This document shows, piece by piece, positions 24,732 to 32,650 of a DNA stretch of 46,137 bases. The notes under the pieces were generated by a model that saw only the letters and a list, made by a program, of their open reading frames with translations, had not been told where the DNA came from and made no database searches. The first letter of the stretch is position 1. Each line of letters starts with the position of its first letter. The position numbers and the translations under genes were made by a program. The stretch is from Anaerolineae bacterium (GTDB lineage Bacteria; Chloroflexota; Anaerolineae; Aggregatilineales; UBA2796): positions 7,026 to 53,162 of the forward strand of contig JANWYI010000023.1 of NCBI GenBank assembly GCA_025055255.1. The letters are read 5' to 3'.

Positions 24732-27700
24732 ATGCCATTTATTGAAGCGCCCACCAACTTCTATATCGGTCGGCGGTACGATCCTGAGACACAACGCCTT
24801 GCCGACGAAGTCATTTACTACGACTCCCGCGACTTGACCACTCACGCTGTTGTCGTCGGCATGACGGGCAGCGGCAAGACGGGCATGTGCATTGCCTTGC
24901 TAGAAGAAGCCGTGCTAGACGGCGTGCCTGCTATTGTGATCGATCCGAAGGGCGATATCACCAATCTACTGCTGAACTTTCCGCAGCTGCGCCCAGAGGA
25001 CTTTGCGCCGTGGGTCAATCCAAGTGACGCGCGATACGCCGGCTTGAGTGTCCAAGAGTATGCGGCTGAGGTCGCTCAGCAGTGGCGCGAAGGCTTGGCA
25101 AGCTGGGGAATCACGAGCGAGCGCATGGCAGTTGCTAAGAATGCGGCTCAGTATAGCATCTACACGCCCGGCTCAGACGCAGGCTTGCCCGTGAGCATTC
25201 TTGCCTCGCTGCAGGCGCCGCGTGACGGCTGGGCAGGCAACGAGGAGTTCCACCGTGAGCAGATCAGCGGTATTGTCACAGCGCTGATGGCGCTCATCGG
25301 CAAGCAGGTTGAGCCTGTCAAGGATCGTGAGCATGTGTTGATCAGCAATATCTTTGAAGAGGCATGGCGGCGCGGCGAGGATTTATCGCTAGAAGATATC
25401 ATCCTGCGCGTGCAAAATCCGCCATTCAGCCGTCTAGGCGTCTTTGACGTGAACACATTCTTCCCAGAGCGCGACCGCTTCCGTCTGGCTAAAGAGCTTA
25501 ACAATATCATTGCTGCGCCGTCTTTCCAGACTTGGATCAGCGGTGAGCCGCTCGACATGCGCCGTTTGCTCTACACGCCTGATGGTCGTCCGCGCGTAGC
25601 GATCTTCTACCTTGCGCACCTGACCGATAACGAGCGCACTTTCATAATCACGCTGATCCTAGAGAACATGCTGGCATGGATGCGCTCGCTGAGCGGCACA
25701 ACCAGTCTGCGCGCCATTCTCTACTTTGATGAAATCTTTGGTCACATTCCGCCTGCGCCGCGCAATCCGCCAACGAAGGAGCCGATGTTGCGCCTGCTCA
25801 AGACGGCGCGTGCCTTCGGCATTGGCTTGGTGCTGGCAACGCAAAATCCTGGCGACCTCGACTACAAAGGTCTGGCAAACGCCGGCACTTGGTTGATTGG
25901 CAAGCTGCAAACTGATAATGATAAGCGGCGCGTGTTAAGCGGCTTGCAAGCAAATGCGACAGCTAACTCCAAGTTGGACGTTTCTACGCTAGACCGCCTG
26001 ATCTCTGGCTTGGCACCGCGCGTTTTCGTGCTGCACAACGTCCATAACGAAGGCGGACCTGTGCTAGTCCATTCACGCTGGACAATGTCCTACCTGCGCG
26101 GACCGCTGACGCGCCAACAAGTGCGCCTTTTGATGGACGAACAGCGGCAAGGCTTGGTGCGTCCGCCTATGCCGACTGCACAGCCGAGCGTGCTGCAGCC
26201 AAATGCGCCTGCTGTGCCGACCAGCGCTGTTCCACCACGCCTGATGCCTACAGAGCCACCCGCCGTCAGCAACTCGGTCAGTCTGACGAGCAGCTTGCCT
26301 TCCGCTGCGCCGCCTCCGAAATCGGCTTCTTCGACCGTGCAGTCTATGCCCAATCAGCCTGCTGCTGCGCCAAGCGGGCGCTCTGCTGCGCCGCCGCCGA
26401 CTTTACCTGATGAACGCGCTCTCGCCTCAGCGCCGCCACCAACTTTGCCTGATGAGCGCGCGCTGGTCTCGCCGCCGCCTACCTTGCCTGATGAGCGCGC
26501 CATTCGCACTGCGCCGCCAACCTTGCCAGAGGAATATCTCAGCAGTGCGCCGCGCCTGAGCACCTTCCGCAACACTGCTAGCAGCACCATCACGCTCACG
26601 CCGCCACGCTTCTCCGTCTTTGATCGGCTGCGCCAAGAGACAGCGCGTCCTGCTGCGCCTGCCTCACAAGCGTCCGTCAATCCTGCTACCTTGACGCGCA
26701 CGCCGCCGCGCCAGACTCAGACCACAGCTGCTGCGCCGCCTGACCGCGAGGCGTTCTGGCAAGCGCCGCCGAGCGCGCCGTTGCCCACGCCGCCTGTGCC
26801 GTCAACCAACATGCCATATAGCGGCGAGACCGTGCCTGTCAGCACCAGCGCTGTGCCGCAACGCAGCACCTCACAGACCGCGCGCGCGCGGATGTTGCCG
26901 AGCGGCTACGATACACGCCCTGTATCGTTGCCCTCAGGCATTGCTCAGTACTTTTTGCCGATTGTGATCAGCCTAGACAAAGCGATCAAGCAGTGGGAAG
27001 TGCGCAACGGCGTCGTGGAGAGCGTGCGCGGTGACGCTCAGCTGCTCTATCGCCCTGTTTTGTTTGCCCAAGTTGCTGTGCGCTACCTTGATCGCAAGAG
27101 CGGCGCTGAGGCAGAGCAACACTGGGCATTTCACGTGCCTGATGTGCAAATTGCAGGCTTTGTGCGCTGGAGTCAGCACCAAGCGCCGTATGTTGACCTC
27201 GACGATCTCTCTAGCGAGCCACATAGTGAGGCAGCTTACGGCGCGCCGTCGCCCGGCTTGACCGATGCAAAGCGTATGCGTGCCTTGCGGAGCGAAGTGA
27301 TTGACTTTGTCGCGCGCAGTGCTGCACTTGTCTTGCCTTACAACAGCGTGCTGGACATCTACGGTAAGCCGGGCGAGAGTCACAGCGAATTCGTCAATCG
27401 CATCAGCCAGATTGCTCGTGAGCGCCGTGACGCCGAAATTGACGCCGCCACTGCGCGCGCTGAAAAGCTCTTCGCTGATCTAGAGGCACGCCTGCGGCGC
27501 GCTGAACAACGGCTGCAAGCTGAGAAAAGCGCCCTTGATGAGCTGCGCCGCGAAGACCTTTACACAACAGGTGAGGCAGTTATGAGCCTGCTGCGCGGAC
27601 GCACGTCCTACACGCTCTCGCGCGTCAGCCGTGCGCGTCGCTTCAAAAAGCAATCGCAGGAGCGCATGAGCGCTGCTGAGCAAGAAATCCAGCAAATTGA

Positions 27701-27947
27701 AGATCAGATCGAAGCAGAGCAACAGCGCCTTGAGAACACACTGCAAGAGATCAACGAAAAATGGCGCAAGATTGCGCAGACAGTCGAGGAGTATCGTATT
27801 AAGCCATTCAAAAAGGACGTGGCACTTGAGGCGTTCGGCATTGGCTGGGTGCCGCTGTGGTTCGTAGTGCTGAACAATCAGCCGATGACTCTGCTCGGCT
27901 TTGACGGCACGTTAGCAGGCGCGCCGCGCCTTGAAGACGTACCATGA
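24732..27947 (+). CDS. HerA/FtsK-superfamily ATPase with Pro-rich repeats and coiled coil
   Basis: A 1071-residue protein. Residues about 1-470 are a HerA-like (DUF87/DUF853-type) ATPase: Walker A GMTGSGKT (43-50), then IDPKGDITNLL, Walker B as AILYFDEIFGH and the sensor-like VLATQNPGDLDY. About 480-740 is a Pro/Ser/Ala-rich region with four tandem copies of a PPTLPDER-type unit. About 760-890 is a globular domain of unknown kind. About 905-1015 is a charged coiled coil containing RRAEQRLQAEKSALDELRRED, and a short globular end follows. HerA ATPases pump or remodel DNA as hexamers. I start at the ATG at 24732; an upstream in-frame ATG at 24663 lacks a ribosome site. It overlaps the phosphatase gene by four bases (ATGA). 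Confidence 0.82.
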   Translation: MPFIEAPTNFYIGRRYDPETQRLADEVIYYDSRDLTTHAVVVGMTGSGKTGMCIALLEEAVLDGVPAIVIDPKGDITNLLLNFPQLRPEDFAPWVNPSDARYAGLSVQEYAAEVAQQWREGLASWGITSERMAVAKNAAQYSIYTPGSDAGLPVSILASLQAPRDGWAGNEEFHREQISGIVTALMALIGKQVEPVKDREHVLISNIFEEAWRRGEDLSLEDIILRVQNPPFSRLGVFDVNTFFPERDRFRLAKELNNIIAAPSFQTWISGEPLDMRRLLYTPDGRPRVAIFYLAHLTDNERTFIITLILENMLAWMRSLSGTTSLRAILYFDEIFGHIPPAPRNPPTKEPMLRLLKTARAFGIGLVLATQNPGDLDYKGLANAGTWLIGKLQTDNDKRRVLSGLQANATANSKLDVSTLDRLISGLAPRVFVLHNVHNEGGPVLVHSRWTMSYLRGPLTRQQVRLLMDEQRQGLVRPPMPTAQPSVLQPNAPAVPTSAVPPRLMPTEPPAVSNSVSLTSSLPSAAPPPKSASSTVQSMPNQPAAAPSGRSAAPPPTLPDERALASAPPPTLPDERALVSPPPTLPDERAIRTAPPTLPEEYLSSAPRLSTFRNTASSTITLTPPRFSVFDRLRQETARPAAPASQASVNPATLTRTPPRQTQTTAAAPPDREAFWQAPPSAPLPTPPVPSTNMPYSGETVPVSTSAVPQRSTSQTARARMLPSGYDTRPVSLPSGIAQYFLPIVISLDKAIKQWEVRNGVVESVRGDAQLLYRPVLFAQVAVRYLDRKSGAEAEQHWAFHVPDVQIAGFVRWSQHQAPYVDLDDLSSEPHSEAAYGAPSPGLTDAKRMRALRSEVIDFVARSAALVLPYNSVLDIYGKPGESHSEFVNRISQIARERRDAEIDAATARAEKLFADLEARLRRAEQRLQAEKSALDELRREDLYTTGEAVMSLLRGRTSYTLSRVSRARRFKKQSQERMSAAEQEIQQIEDQIEAEQQRLENTLQEINEKWRKIAQTVEEYRIKPFKKDVALEAFGIGWVPLWFVVLNNQPMTLLGFDGTLAGAPRLEDVP
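26388..26537 (+). repeat. tandem repeat coding for PPTLPDER units
   Basis: Four imperfect units of roughly 40-45 bases, each containing CC(G/A)CC..CTTTACCTGATGA-like sequence, code for PPTLPDERAL-type peptides; the last reads PPTLPEE. They lie in the linker between the ATPase domain and the coiled-coil half of the HerA-like protein, a typical place for repeated short binding motifs. Confidence 0.75.
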
Positions 27948-28843
27948 AGCACTTCATTCGCGCTTTGCTGACTTTCAGCGTTGTCGGCGGCGTGGTTGCC
28001 TACCACAGCCTGCGCGGACGCAAAAAGCGCAGTTTTCCGCCGCCTGAGTCGCTCATCCGTGACCCGTCGCTGCGCGAAGGGCGAGAAATTCCCTTCGAGC
28101 GCGTGCCGAACTTCCGCGACTTCGGCGGCTATCCAACGCAAGATGGACGCTATGTGCGGCGCGGCTTGCTCTACCGCTCAGGCGCGCTCAGCGACCTGAG
28201 CGAGCGTGACATTGCCAAGCTGCGCGAGCTTGGCATCAAACTGATTTGCGACCTGCGCACTGACCTTGAAGCGAACGAGTCGCCTGACGTGCCACTTGAC
28301 GGCGTCCAGCTATGGCGACTGCCCGTCATTCAGCAGGAAGAGTCGGCTGTCAAAGCGCGGACTTTCTTGTTTGATCGGCATCGGCTTGACGAAGTCATGA
28401 TTGAGACCTATCAGACTTTTGTGCGCGAAAAGGCGCACGTCTTCGGCGCAGCAATCACGCGCTTCGCTGACCCTGCCAACTTGCCTGCGCTCTTCCATTG
28501 CAGCGCAGGCAAGGATCGGACAGGCATTCTTGCTGCGCTCTTGCTGGGCGCTCTGGGCGTCTCAGACGAGCTGATCGTCGCTGACTACACGCTCAGCAAC
28601 TTCCACTACGAGGCATTTCGTAAATCAGTTGAGCCGCAGGCACATCGTCTGCGCGCCTTGCGCCTCAGTCTAGACGACCTTCAACCAATGTTGGTAAGCG
28701 ATCCTGCTTACATGGAAGCAGTGCTCAAAGCCATTCGAGACGAGTGTGGCAGTATCGAAGCGTACTTGGTGCAGAAAGCAGGTGTCAGTCCAGAGACGTT
28801 AGCGCGGCTGCGCGAGGTGTTCCTCAGCCCGTCGCCGACGTGA
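27944..28843 (+). CDS. tyrosine phosphatase family protein (Y_phosphatase3 type)
   Basis: A 299-residue protein-tyrosine/dual-specificity phosphatase-like enzyme. The P-loop HCSAGKDRTG gives Cys186 and Arg192 of the C-x5-R motif. Upstream RVPNFRDFGGYPT and GLLYRSGALSDLSERD are the conserved N-terminal signatures of the PF13350 group, and CDLRTDLEANESPD precedes the general-acid region. An N-terminal hydrophobic stretch (about 5-22, followed by RGRKKR) suggests a signal anchor. The start codon overlaps the stop of the HerA-like gene, so expression is coupled. It could act on phosphoproteins or phosphoinositides. Confidence 0.85.
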   Translation: MKHFIRALLTFSVVGGVVAYHSLRGRKKRSFPPPESLIRDPSLREGREIPFERVPNFRDFGGYPTQDGRYVRRGLLYRSGALSDLSERDIAKLRELGIKLICDLRTDLEANESPDVPLDGVQLWRLPVIQQEESAVKARTFLFDRHRLDEVMIETYQTFVREKAHVFGAAITRFADPANLPALFHCSAGKDRTGILAALLLGALGVSDELIVADYTLSNFHYEAFRKSVEPQAHRLRALRLSLDDLQPMLVSDPAYMEAVLKAIRDECGSIEAYLVQKAGVSPETLARLREVFLSPSPT

Positions 28844-28871
28844 TGACAACGGGCATGAGAGACTGCATGGG

Positions 28872-29156
28872 CTAATCAGGCAGGATGCGCGTGCCGAGAA
28901 AGTAATCCACCCAGATGAAGCACAGCAGCACCATTGGCAAGGCTGCCAGAGGCAGGAATGGCAACTCCACAAAGCTGATGAACAGCGTCGCATCCAGCGG
29001 AATGTTCACTGCAATCAGCACGATGATCGTCAAGACCAATCCCGTGCCTATTGAGATTGCCCAGGCTAGCAGGCGTCGCGCATTGAGCGCTGCATCAGCT
29101 TTCGGCTGAGCTGTCTGCGGCGCTGCAGCTGAACTGACTTCAGGCTTATCGCTCAT
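28872..29156 (-). CDS. small two-helix membrane protein
   Basis: A 94-residue protein of unknown function. A hydrophilic Ala/Pro-rich start (1-28) is followed by two membrane helices, about 30-50 (AWAISIGTGLVLTIIVLIAV) and about 60-82 (FLPLAALPMVLLCFIWVDYF). It converges with the phosphatase gene with a 28-base gap and diverges from the acyl carrier gene. Codon use fits the neighbours, so it is probably real. Confidence 0.65.
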   Translation of the reverse strand: MSDKPEVSSAAAPQTAQPKADAALNARRLLAWAISIGTGLVLTIIVLIAVNIPLDATLFISFVELPFLPLAALPMVLLCFIWVDYFLGTRILPD

Positions 29157-29284
29157 GAGTTTTGTCTCCGTGTCTAGCTTTCTGCGCAGATTCTAGCGAG
29201 CAGCGCTCAGCGCGTCAATTGCTTGCATCACCAAAGCGAACCTTTCTGCTGCAAATGGTGTTGTCTCTTTCGCAAGCCGCATGT

Positions 29285-29302
29285 GCAAGCTATAATGCTT
29301 GC
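29285..29302 (+). promoter_or_regulatory. predicted -10 element framed by an inverted repeat, upstream of acyl carrier protein
   Basis: A perfect TATAAT (29291-29296) is bracketed by GCAAGC and its complement GCTTGC; another GCAAGC lies at 29272-29277. The -35 (TTTCGC, 17 bases upstream) is poor, as in activator-dependent or repressed promoters. The predicted start near 29303 leaves a leader of about 50 bases. Confidence 0.5.
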
Positions 29303-29353
29303 CGCACTTGTCTTTTTGCAGAACGAGACCTGACACCTTTGGAGGACTGCCTA

Positions 29354-29641
29354 ATGGCTACGACTGAAGAGCGCGTGCGCGGTATCATCGTGGAACTGCT
29401 CGGTGTAGACCCAGAGCGTGTGACTTTGGATGCACGCTTCCGTGAAGACCTTGAAGCTGACTCGCTAGACCTTGTCGAGCTGATCATGAAGATTGAGGAA
29501 GAGTTCGGCGGCGATATCTCCGATGAGGAGGCGCAGAAAATCACTACAGTTGGCGAGGCAGTACACTACATCGAGACGCGCATGAGAGGCGCAAGCCCCA
29601 GCACAAGCACGAGCACAAGCCCAGGCATCGAGCTTGCCTAG
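29354..29641 (+). CDS. acpP: acyl carrier protein
   Basis: A 95-residue acyl carrier protein. The phosphopantetheine site is [10 protein letters not shown] with Ser37, in an otherwise typical four-helix acidic sequence ([33 protein letters not shown]). It carries growing acyl chains in fatty-acid synthesis as a soluble holo-protein. The last 18 residues are an unusual Ser-Thr-rich tail ([10 protein letters not shown]) after the normal end of the fold, encoded by a short AGCACA-type repeat. The start is fixed by GGAGG eight bases before the ATG; a longer upstream in-frame extension is not credible. No other fatty-acid gene is nearby, so assignment to the housekeeping ACP is likely, not certain. 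Confidence 0.93.
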   Translation: MATTEERVRGIIVELLGVDPERVTLDARFREDLEADSLDLVELIMKIEEEFGGDISDEEAQKITTVGEAVHYIETRMRGASPSTSTSTSPGIELA

Positions 29642-29696
29642 CGCTTGTCACCTTGCCGCGACTCATTTTTGCGCTCAATCTGCGTGAGGCGCTTGC

Positions 29697-30566
29697 TTGC
29701 CGATCTCACTGCCTGCTCTCAGCATTGTCATTGTGAATTATAGAACATGCAGCCTGCTTCTGGCACTCTTGGACTCGATCTACGCTCATGCAGACGACCT
29801 GTGCCTTGAGTGCATCGTGCTGGATAATGCGTCCTACGATGGCAGTGCGCAGGCAGTGACGGCGCGCTTTCCGCAAGTGCGCTTTGTACAGAACACTGTC
29901 AATCGCTATTTTTCGGCTGCGTACACGCAGGGCATTCAGCTGGCACAGAGTGACTATGTGCTGGTGCTGAATCCTGACATGGAAGTGCGCGGCACGACGC
30001 TCCATCAGCTGCTGAGCGCCTTGCAGACTGATCCGAGCATTGGCGCAGCAACCACTACAATGTACTTTCCAGATGGTCGCCTGCAGCGCAATGGCTCGCG
30101 CTTCACGACATTCGGTTACCTCGTCCTGAACTACACTTTCATCGGCAAGCTCTATCGTTGTTTGTTACCGCGCCGTTGGCAGGCACTGCAGGACTGGCTG
30201 TGGTACGCCGATTGGGATCGGCGAACGGCGCGTGAGATTGACGTGCTGCCGGGCAGCGCGATCATAGCGCGCCGCGCTATCTGGCAAGCAGCAGGCTACT
30301 TTGACGCGCGCCTGAAGATGTACTTCAGCGATGACTATTTCTCGCGTCGTGTGCAGGCACTTGGTTTGCGCACATGCTACTTGCCAAGCGACGGTCTCTT
30401 GCACTACGAAGGCGCCAGTGCCAAGCAGGTCAGTGCGCAGACGGTCAATATGTATTTGCGCGACTTGGTCACCTACACGCGCCTTGTGCATGGCAAACTT
30501 GCAGCAGCGCTCCTAGCGACCTTGCTCGTGCCGACATGGGCTGTACAGCGCCTCAAGGCACGTTAA
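29697..30566 (+). CDS. GT2-family glycosyltransferase
   Basis: A 289-residue GT-A glycosyltransferase of the rhamnosyltransferase-like GT2 group. LSIVIVNYRT is the family opening, CIVLDNASYDGS contains the nucleotide-binding Asp, and YVLVLNPDMEV is the metal-binding D-x-D equivalent (NPD). INVLPG-like DVLPGSAIIARRAI and MYFSDDYFSRRVQALG give the catalytic-base region, so it should be active. The start is TTG with GAGG seven bases upstream; no better ATG exists. A C-terminal hydrophobic stretch may attach it to the membrane. It lies 55 bases after the acyl carrier gene and converges with the flippase gene, overlapping it by 14 bases. Confidence 0.88.
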   Translation: MPISLPALSIVIVNYRTCSLLLALLDSIYAHADDLCLECIVLDNASYDGSAQAVTARFPQVRFVQNTVNRYFSAAYTQGIQLAQSDYVLVLNPDMEVRGTTLHQLLSALQTDPSIGAATTTMYFPDGRLQRNGSRFTTFGYLVLNYTFIGKLYRCLLPRRWQALQDWLWYADWDRRTAREIDVLPGSAIIARRAIWQAAGYFDARLKMYFSDDYFSRRVQALGLRTCYLPSDGLLHYEGASAKQVSAQTVNMYLRDLVTYTRLVHGKLAAALLATLLVPTWAVQRLKAR

Positions 30567-32061
30567 TCGGTTGCCAGAGGCGCGCTAGGCGCTTGCCAAA
30601 GAACGGCAATGCGCTCAAAACTTGGCGAATCAGCGCCCAGTGCGCAGAATCTAGCGCGCGCAAGCCAATCAATGCTACACCATAAACGCTCAGGCTGAGC
30701 AACATTGCCAAGATCGGCTGAGAGGCGCGCAACGCAAAGGCAACCGCGCCCATCAATGCGCCTGCCAACAGGACGCGCAGCGTTTTGACCAGCAGCGTGT
30801 GCCGCTCGTCGCTAGTCATTGCGCGCGCGCGCAAAAACATAGCCAGCATCGCCGTATGCGCTACGAAAGTCGCTGCACCTGCGCCGAGAATGCCCAGTCG
30901 CGGCAATAAAATCACGTTCGCCGCCAAACTGACCGTCAAGCCGAGCGCGCGCACTGCCAGAAGCAACCGCTGCTGTTCTTCCACTAAGAGCATCTGTGCA
31001 TACGGATTGCTGACCATTGCTAGGACAGTGTGCCAGATCAAAATCTCCAGTGCGCCTGCTGTGCCGCTGAAACTTGGGAAGAGCAGCGCCGCCAAAACAC
31101 TTGAGAGCGCCGCAATCCCGATAACTACAGGCAGGCTGATCACAAGCGTCAAAAAAGCGAACTGATCGGCAGCGCGGCGCAACTCAGCAGGCGACTCTTT
31201 CGCTAAGCGTGCCATCAGTGGAAAGACTGCTGTGAAGACAGTCACGCTGAACAGCTCAATCACGCCGCTCGCTATCACAAACGCTGCTGTCAAGTAGCCT
31301 GCCGCGCGCTCGCCCAGAAATGTGAAGACAAGGACTCTGTCAGCGTGTTGATAGGCATAGCCGAGAAATGATCCAAGAGCAATTGACCAACCTTCGCTGA
31401 ATAACCGCTGCACCAAAGCGCGATCTATAGGCAAGCGCGGTAAAATGCCAGCTCGCCACGCAGCGACGCCATACATAGCAGAGCGGCAAGCGCCTGCGCT
31501 GATTGTAGCTAGGTAAACGCCGACTAAGCCGCTGCCGCTGAGCAGCGCTGCAAGCGAGAAGACAATCTGCAGGCTGATGTGAACAACTGTTATCACGCTC
31601 GTCGTCACCATGCGCTCAGCCGCCAACAGCTGGTTGTGACCGATGTTGCCAAATACGTCTACCGTCAGGCTGAGTGCAGCTAGGGCTAGGAGCAAGCGAA
31701 AATCGGCGTCGTACGGTAAAGCCAAGCTCAACAAGATGAGTGCAGCGTGTGTGCAGAGTGCCAAGAGCGGCTGCACAGCCAGTGTTGCCGTCAGGTAGCG
31801 TCCTGCATCGCTCGGCTGACGTGCTACATCGCGCAGCACAACTAAGCCCATGCCGAACTCAGGCACAGTTGCGGCAATTGCCAAGAGCGCGCCAATTGTC
31901 CCCCAGACTCCATACTGCTCAGCGCCGATCAGCGACGCCAAGAGGACAATCCAGCTGAATTGCAAGCCGCGTGCCAGTAGCGTCGCTATGGCGATAGCAG
32001 CTGCGTTGCGCGTCGCGCGTGCGACAGCACTAGTGGATGAAGAGACGTTCTGATAGGTCAC
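30553..32061 (-). CDS. Wzx-type oligosaccharide flippase (MOP superfamily)
   Basis: A 502-residue polytopic protein with about 12-14 membrane helices, matching the polysaccharide-biosynthesis/Wzx branch that flips lipid-linked repeat units across the membrane. The start ARATRNAAAIAIATLLARGL and ASLIGAEQYGVWGTIGALLA are the usual N-terminal signatures, and GYAYQHADRVLVFTFLGERA is the conserved central segment with its charged residues. The start codon is GTG at 32061 with no Shine-Dalgarno; the predicted transcript start is at or next to it. It could serve the exopolysaccharide operon at 19-11082, which has a polymerase and co-polymerase but no flippase in the window. Confidence 0.87.
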   Translation of the reverse strand: MTYQNVSSSTSAVARATRNAAAIAIATLLARGLQFSWIVLLASLIGAEQYGVWGTIGALLAIAATVPEFGMGLVVLRDVARQPSDAGRYLTATLAVQPLLALCTHAALILLSLALPYDADFRLLLALAALSLTVDVFGNIGHNQLLAAERMVTTSVITVVHISLQIVFSLAALLSGSGLVGVYLATISAGACRSAMYGVAAWRAGILPRLPIDRALVQRLFSEGWSIALGSFLGYAYQHADRVLVFTFLGERAAGYLTAAFVIASGVIELFSVTVFTAVFPLMARLAKESPAELRRAADQFAFLTLVISLPVVIGIAALSSVLAALLFPSFSGTAGALEILIWHTVLAMVSNPYAQMLLVEEQQRLLLAVRALGLTVSLAANVILLPRLGILGAGAATFVAHTAMLAMFLRARAMTSDERHTLLVKTLRVLLAGALMGAVAFALRASQPILAMLLSLSVYGVALIGLRALDSAHWALIRQVLSALPFFGKRLARLWQPINVP

Positions 32062-32068
32062 GCGCTAG

Positions 32069-32096
32069 AGTTTACACGGCTATCGCTGCTGCGCAA
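32069..32096 (-). promoter_or_regulatory. predicted promoter of the flippase gene, leaderless configuration
   Basis: On the minus strand TTGCGC (32091-32096) and TAAACT (32069-32074) are 16 bases apart. Only seven bases separate the -10 from the GTG start, so transcription would begin at or one base before the start codon. Confidence 0.5.
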
Positions 32097-32148
32097 GGTC
32101 GGGTAGCTGCGCCTTGCACAGTTATCGCCTTCAGCCACGCTGCAGTTG

Positions 32149-32177
32149 TTGAGTTATCAGTGAATTCGTGTTAAACT
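32149..32177 (+). promoter_or_regulatory. predicted promoter of the SRPBCC gene
   Basis: TTGAGT (32149-32154) and TAAACT (32172-32177) are 17 bases apart; the leader of about 35 bases holds CGGAAG as ribosome site eight bases before the ATG at 32219. Confidence 0.6.
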
Positions 32178-32218
32178 ACCGTTTGTGCGCCCTATGAGCA
32201 GCGAAACGGAAGTGTCTC

Positions 32219-32650
32219 ATGCAGCACATCAGCGAGAGTATCTCAATTCATGCCACGCCTGCAGCGGTCTGGTCGCTGCTGACCACGCCCGATCACATCT
32301 TGAAGTGGTTTGTAGGCATAGAGAGCGTCCAAGCCTCGCCCGACTATCCTGCCGTCGGCTCAACCATCTCAGGCAGCTACAAGGTCATGGGCATTGAGCT
32401 GAAAGCCGTGCAGACTGTGCAGGTCTCAGAGCCGAACAGCCGCATTCACTATACGTTAGAAGGCATTGTGACTGGCACACAGCGCTGGGAAATCGCACAG
32501 TCAGGCGACGGCGTCACACTCAGCATGACAATGGACTACAGCATGAGCGGCGGCGTGTTGGGTAAATTGGCGGAGCCGGCTGTGCATCAGGTGAACTTGA
32601 ACAACGCCAAACAGTCGTTAGCTAACATCAAGGCAATGGCAGAGCGCTAG
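32219..32650 (+). CDS. SRPBCC/START-fold protein
   Basis: A 143-residue protein of the SRPBCC (polyketide cyclase/CoxG-like) superfamily, a helix-grip fold with a hydrophobic pocket for lipids or other small molecules. The opening SISIHATPAAVWSLLTTPDHILKWFVG is the family's first strand and helices, and VGSTISGSY, IHYTLEG and LSMTMDYSMSG are its central strands; the C-terminal long helix is LAEPAVHQVNLNNAKQSLAN. It has no signal peptide, so it should be cytoplasmic. Its stop codon TAG overlaps that of the convergent DUF3592 gene within the tetramer CTAG. The ligand is unknown. Confidence 0.82.
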   Translation: MQHISESISIHATPAAVWSLLTTPDHILKWFVGIESVQASPDYPAVGSTISGSYKVMGIELKAVQTVQVSEPNSRIHYTLEGIVTGTQRWEIAQSGDGVTLSMTMDYSMSGGVLGKLAEPAVHQVNLNNAKQSLANIKAMAER

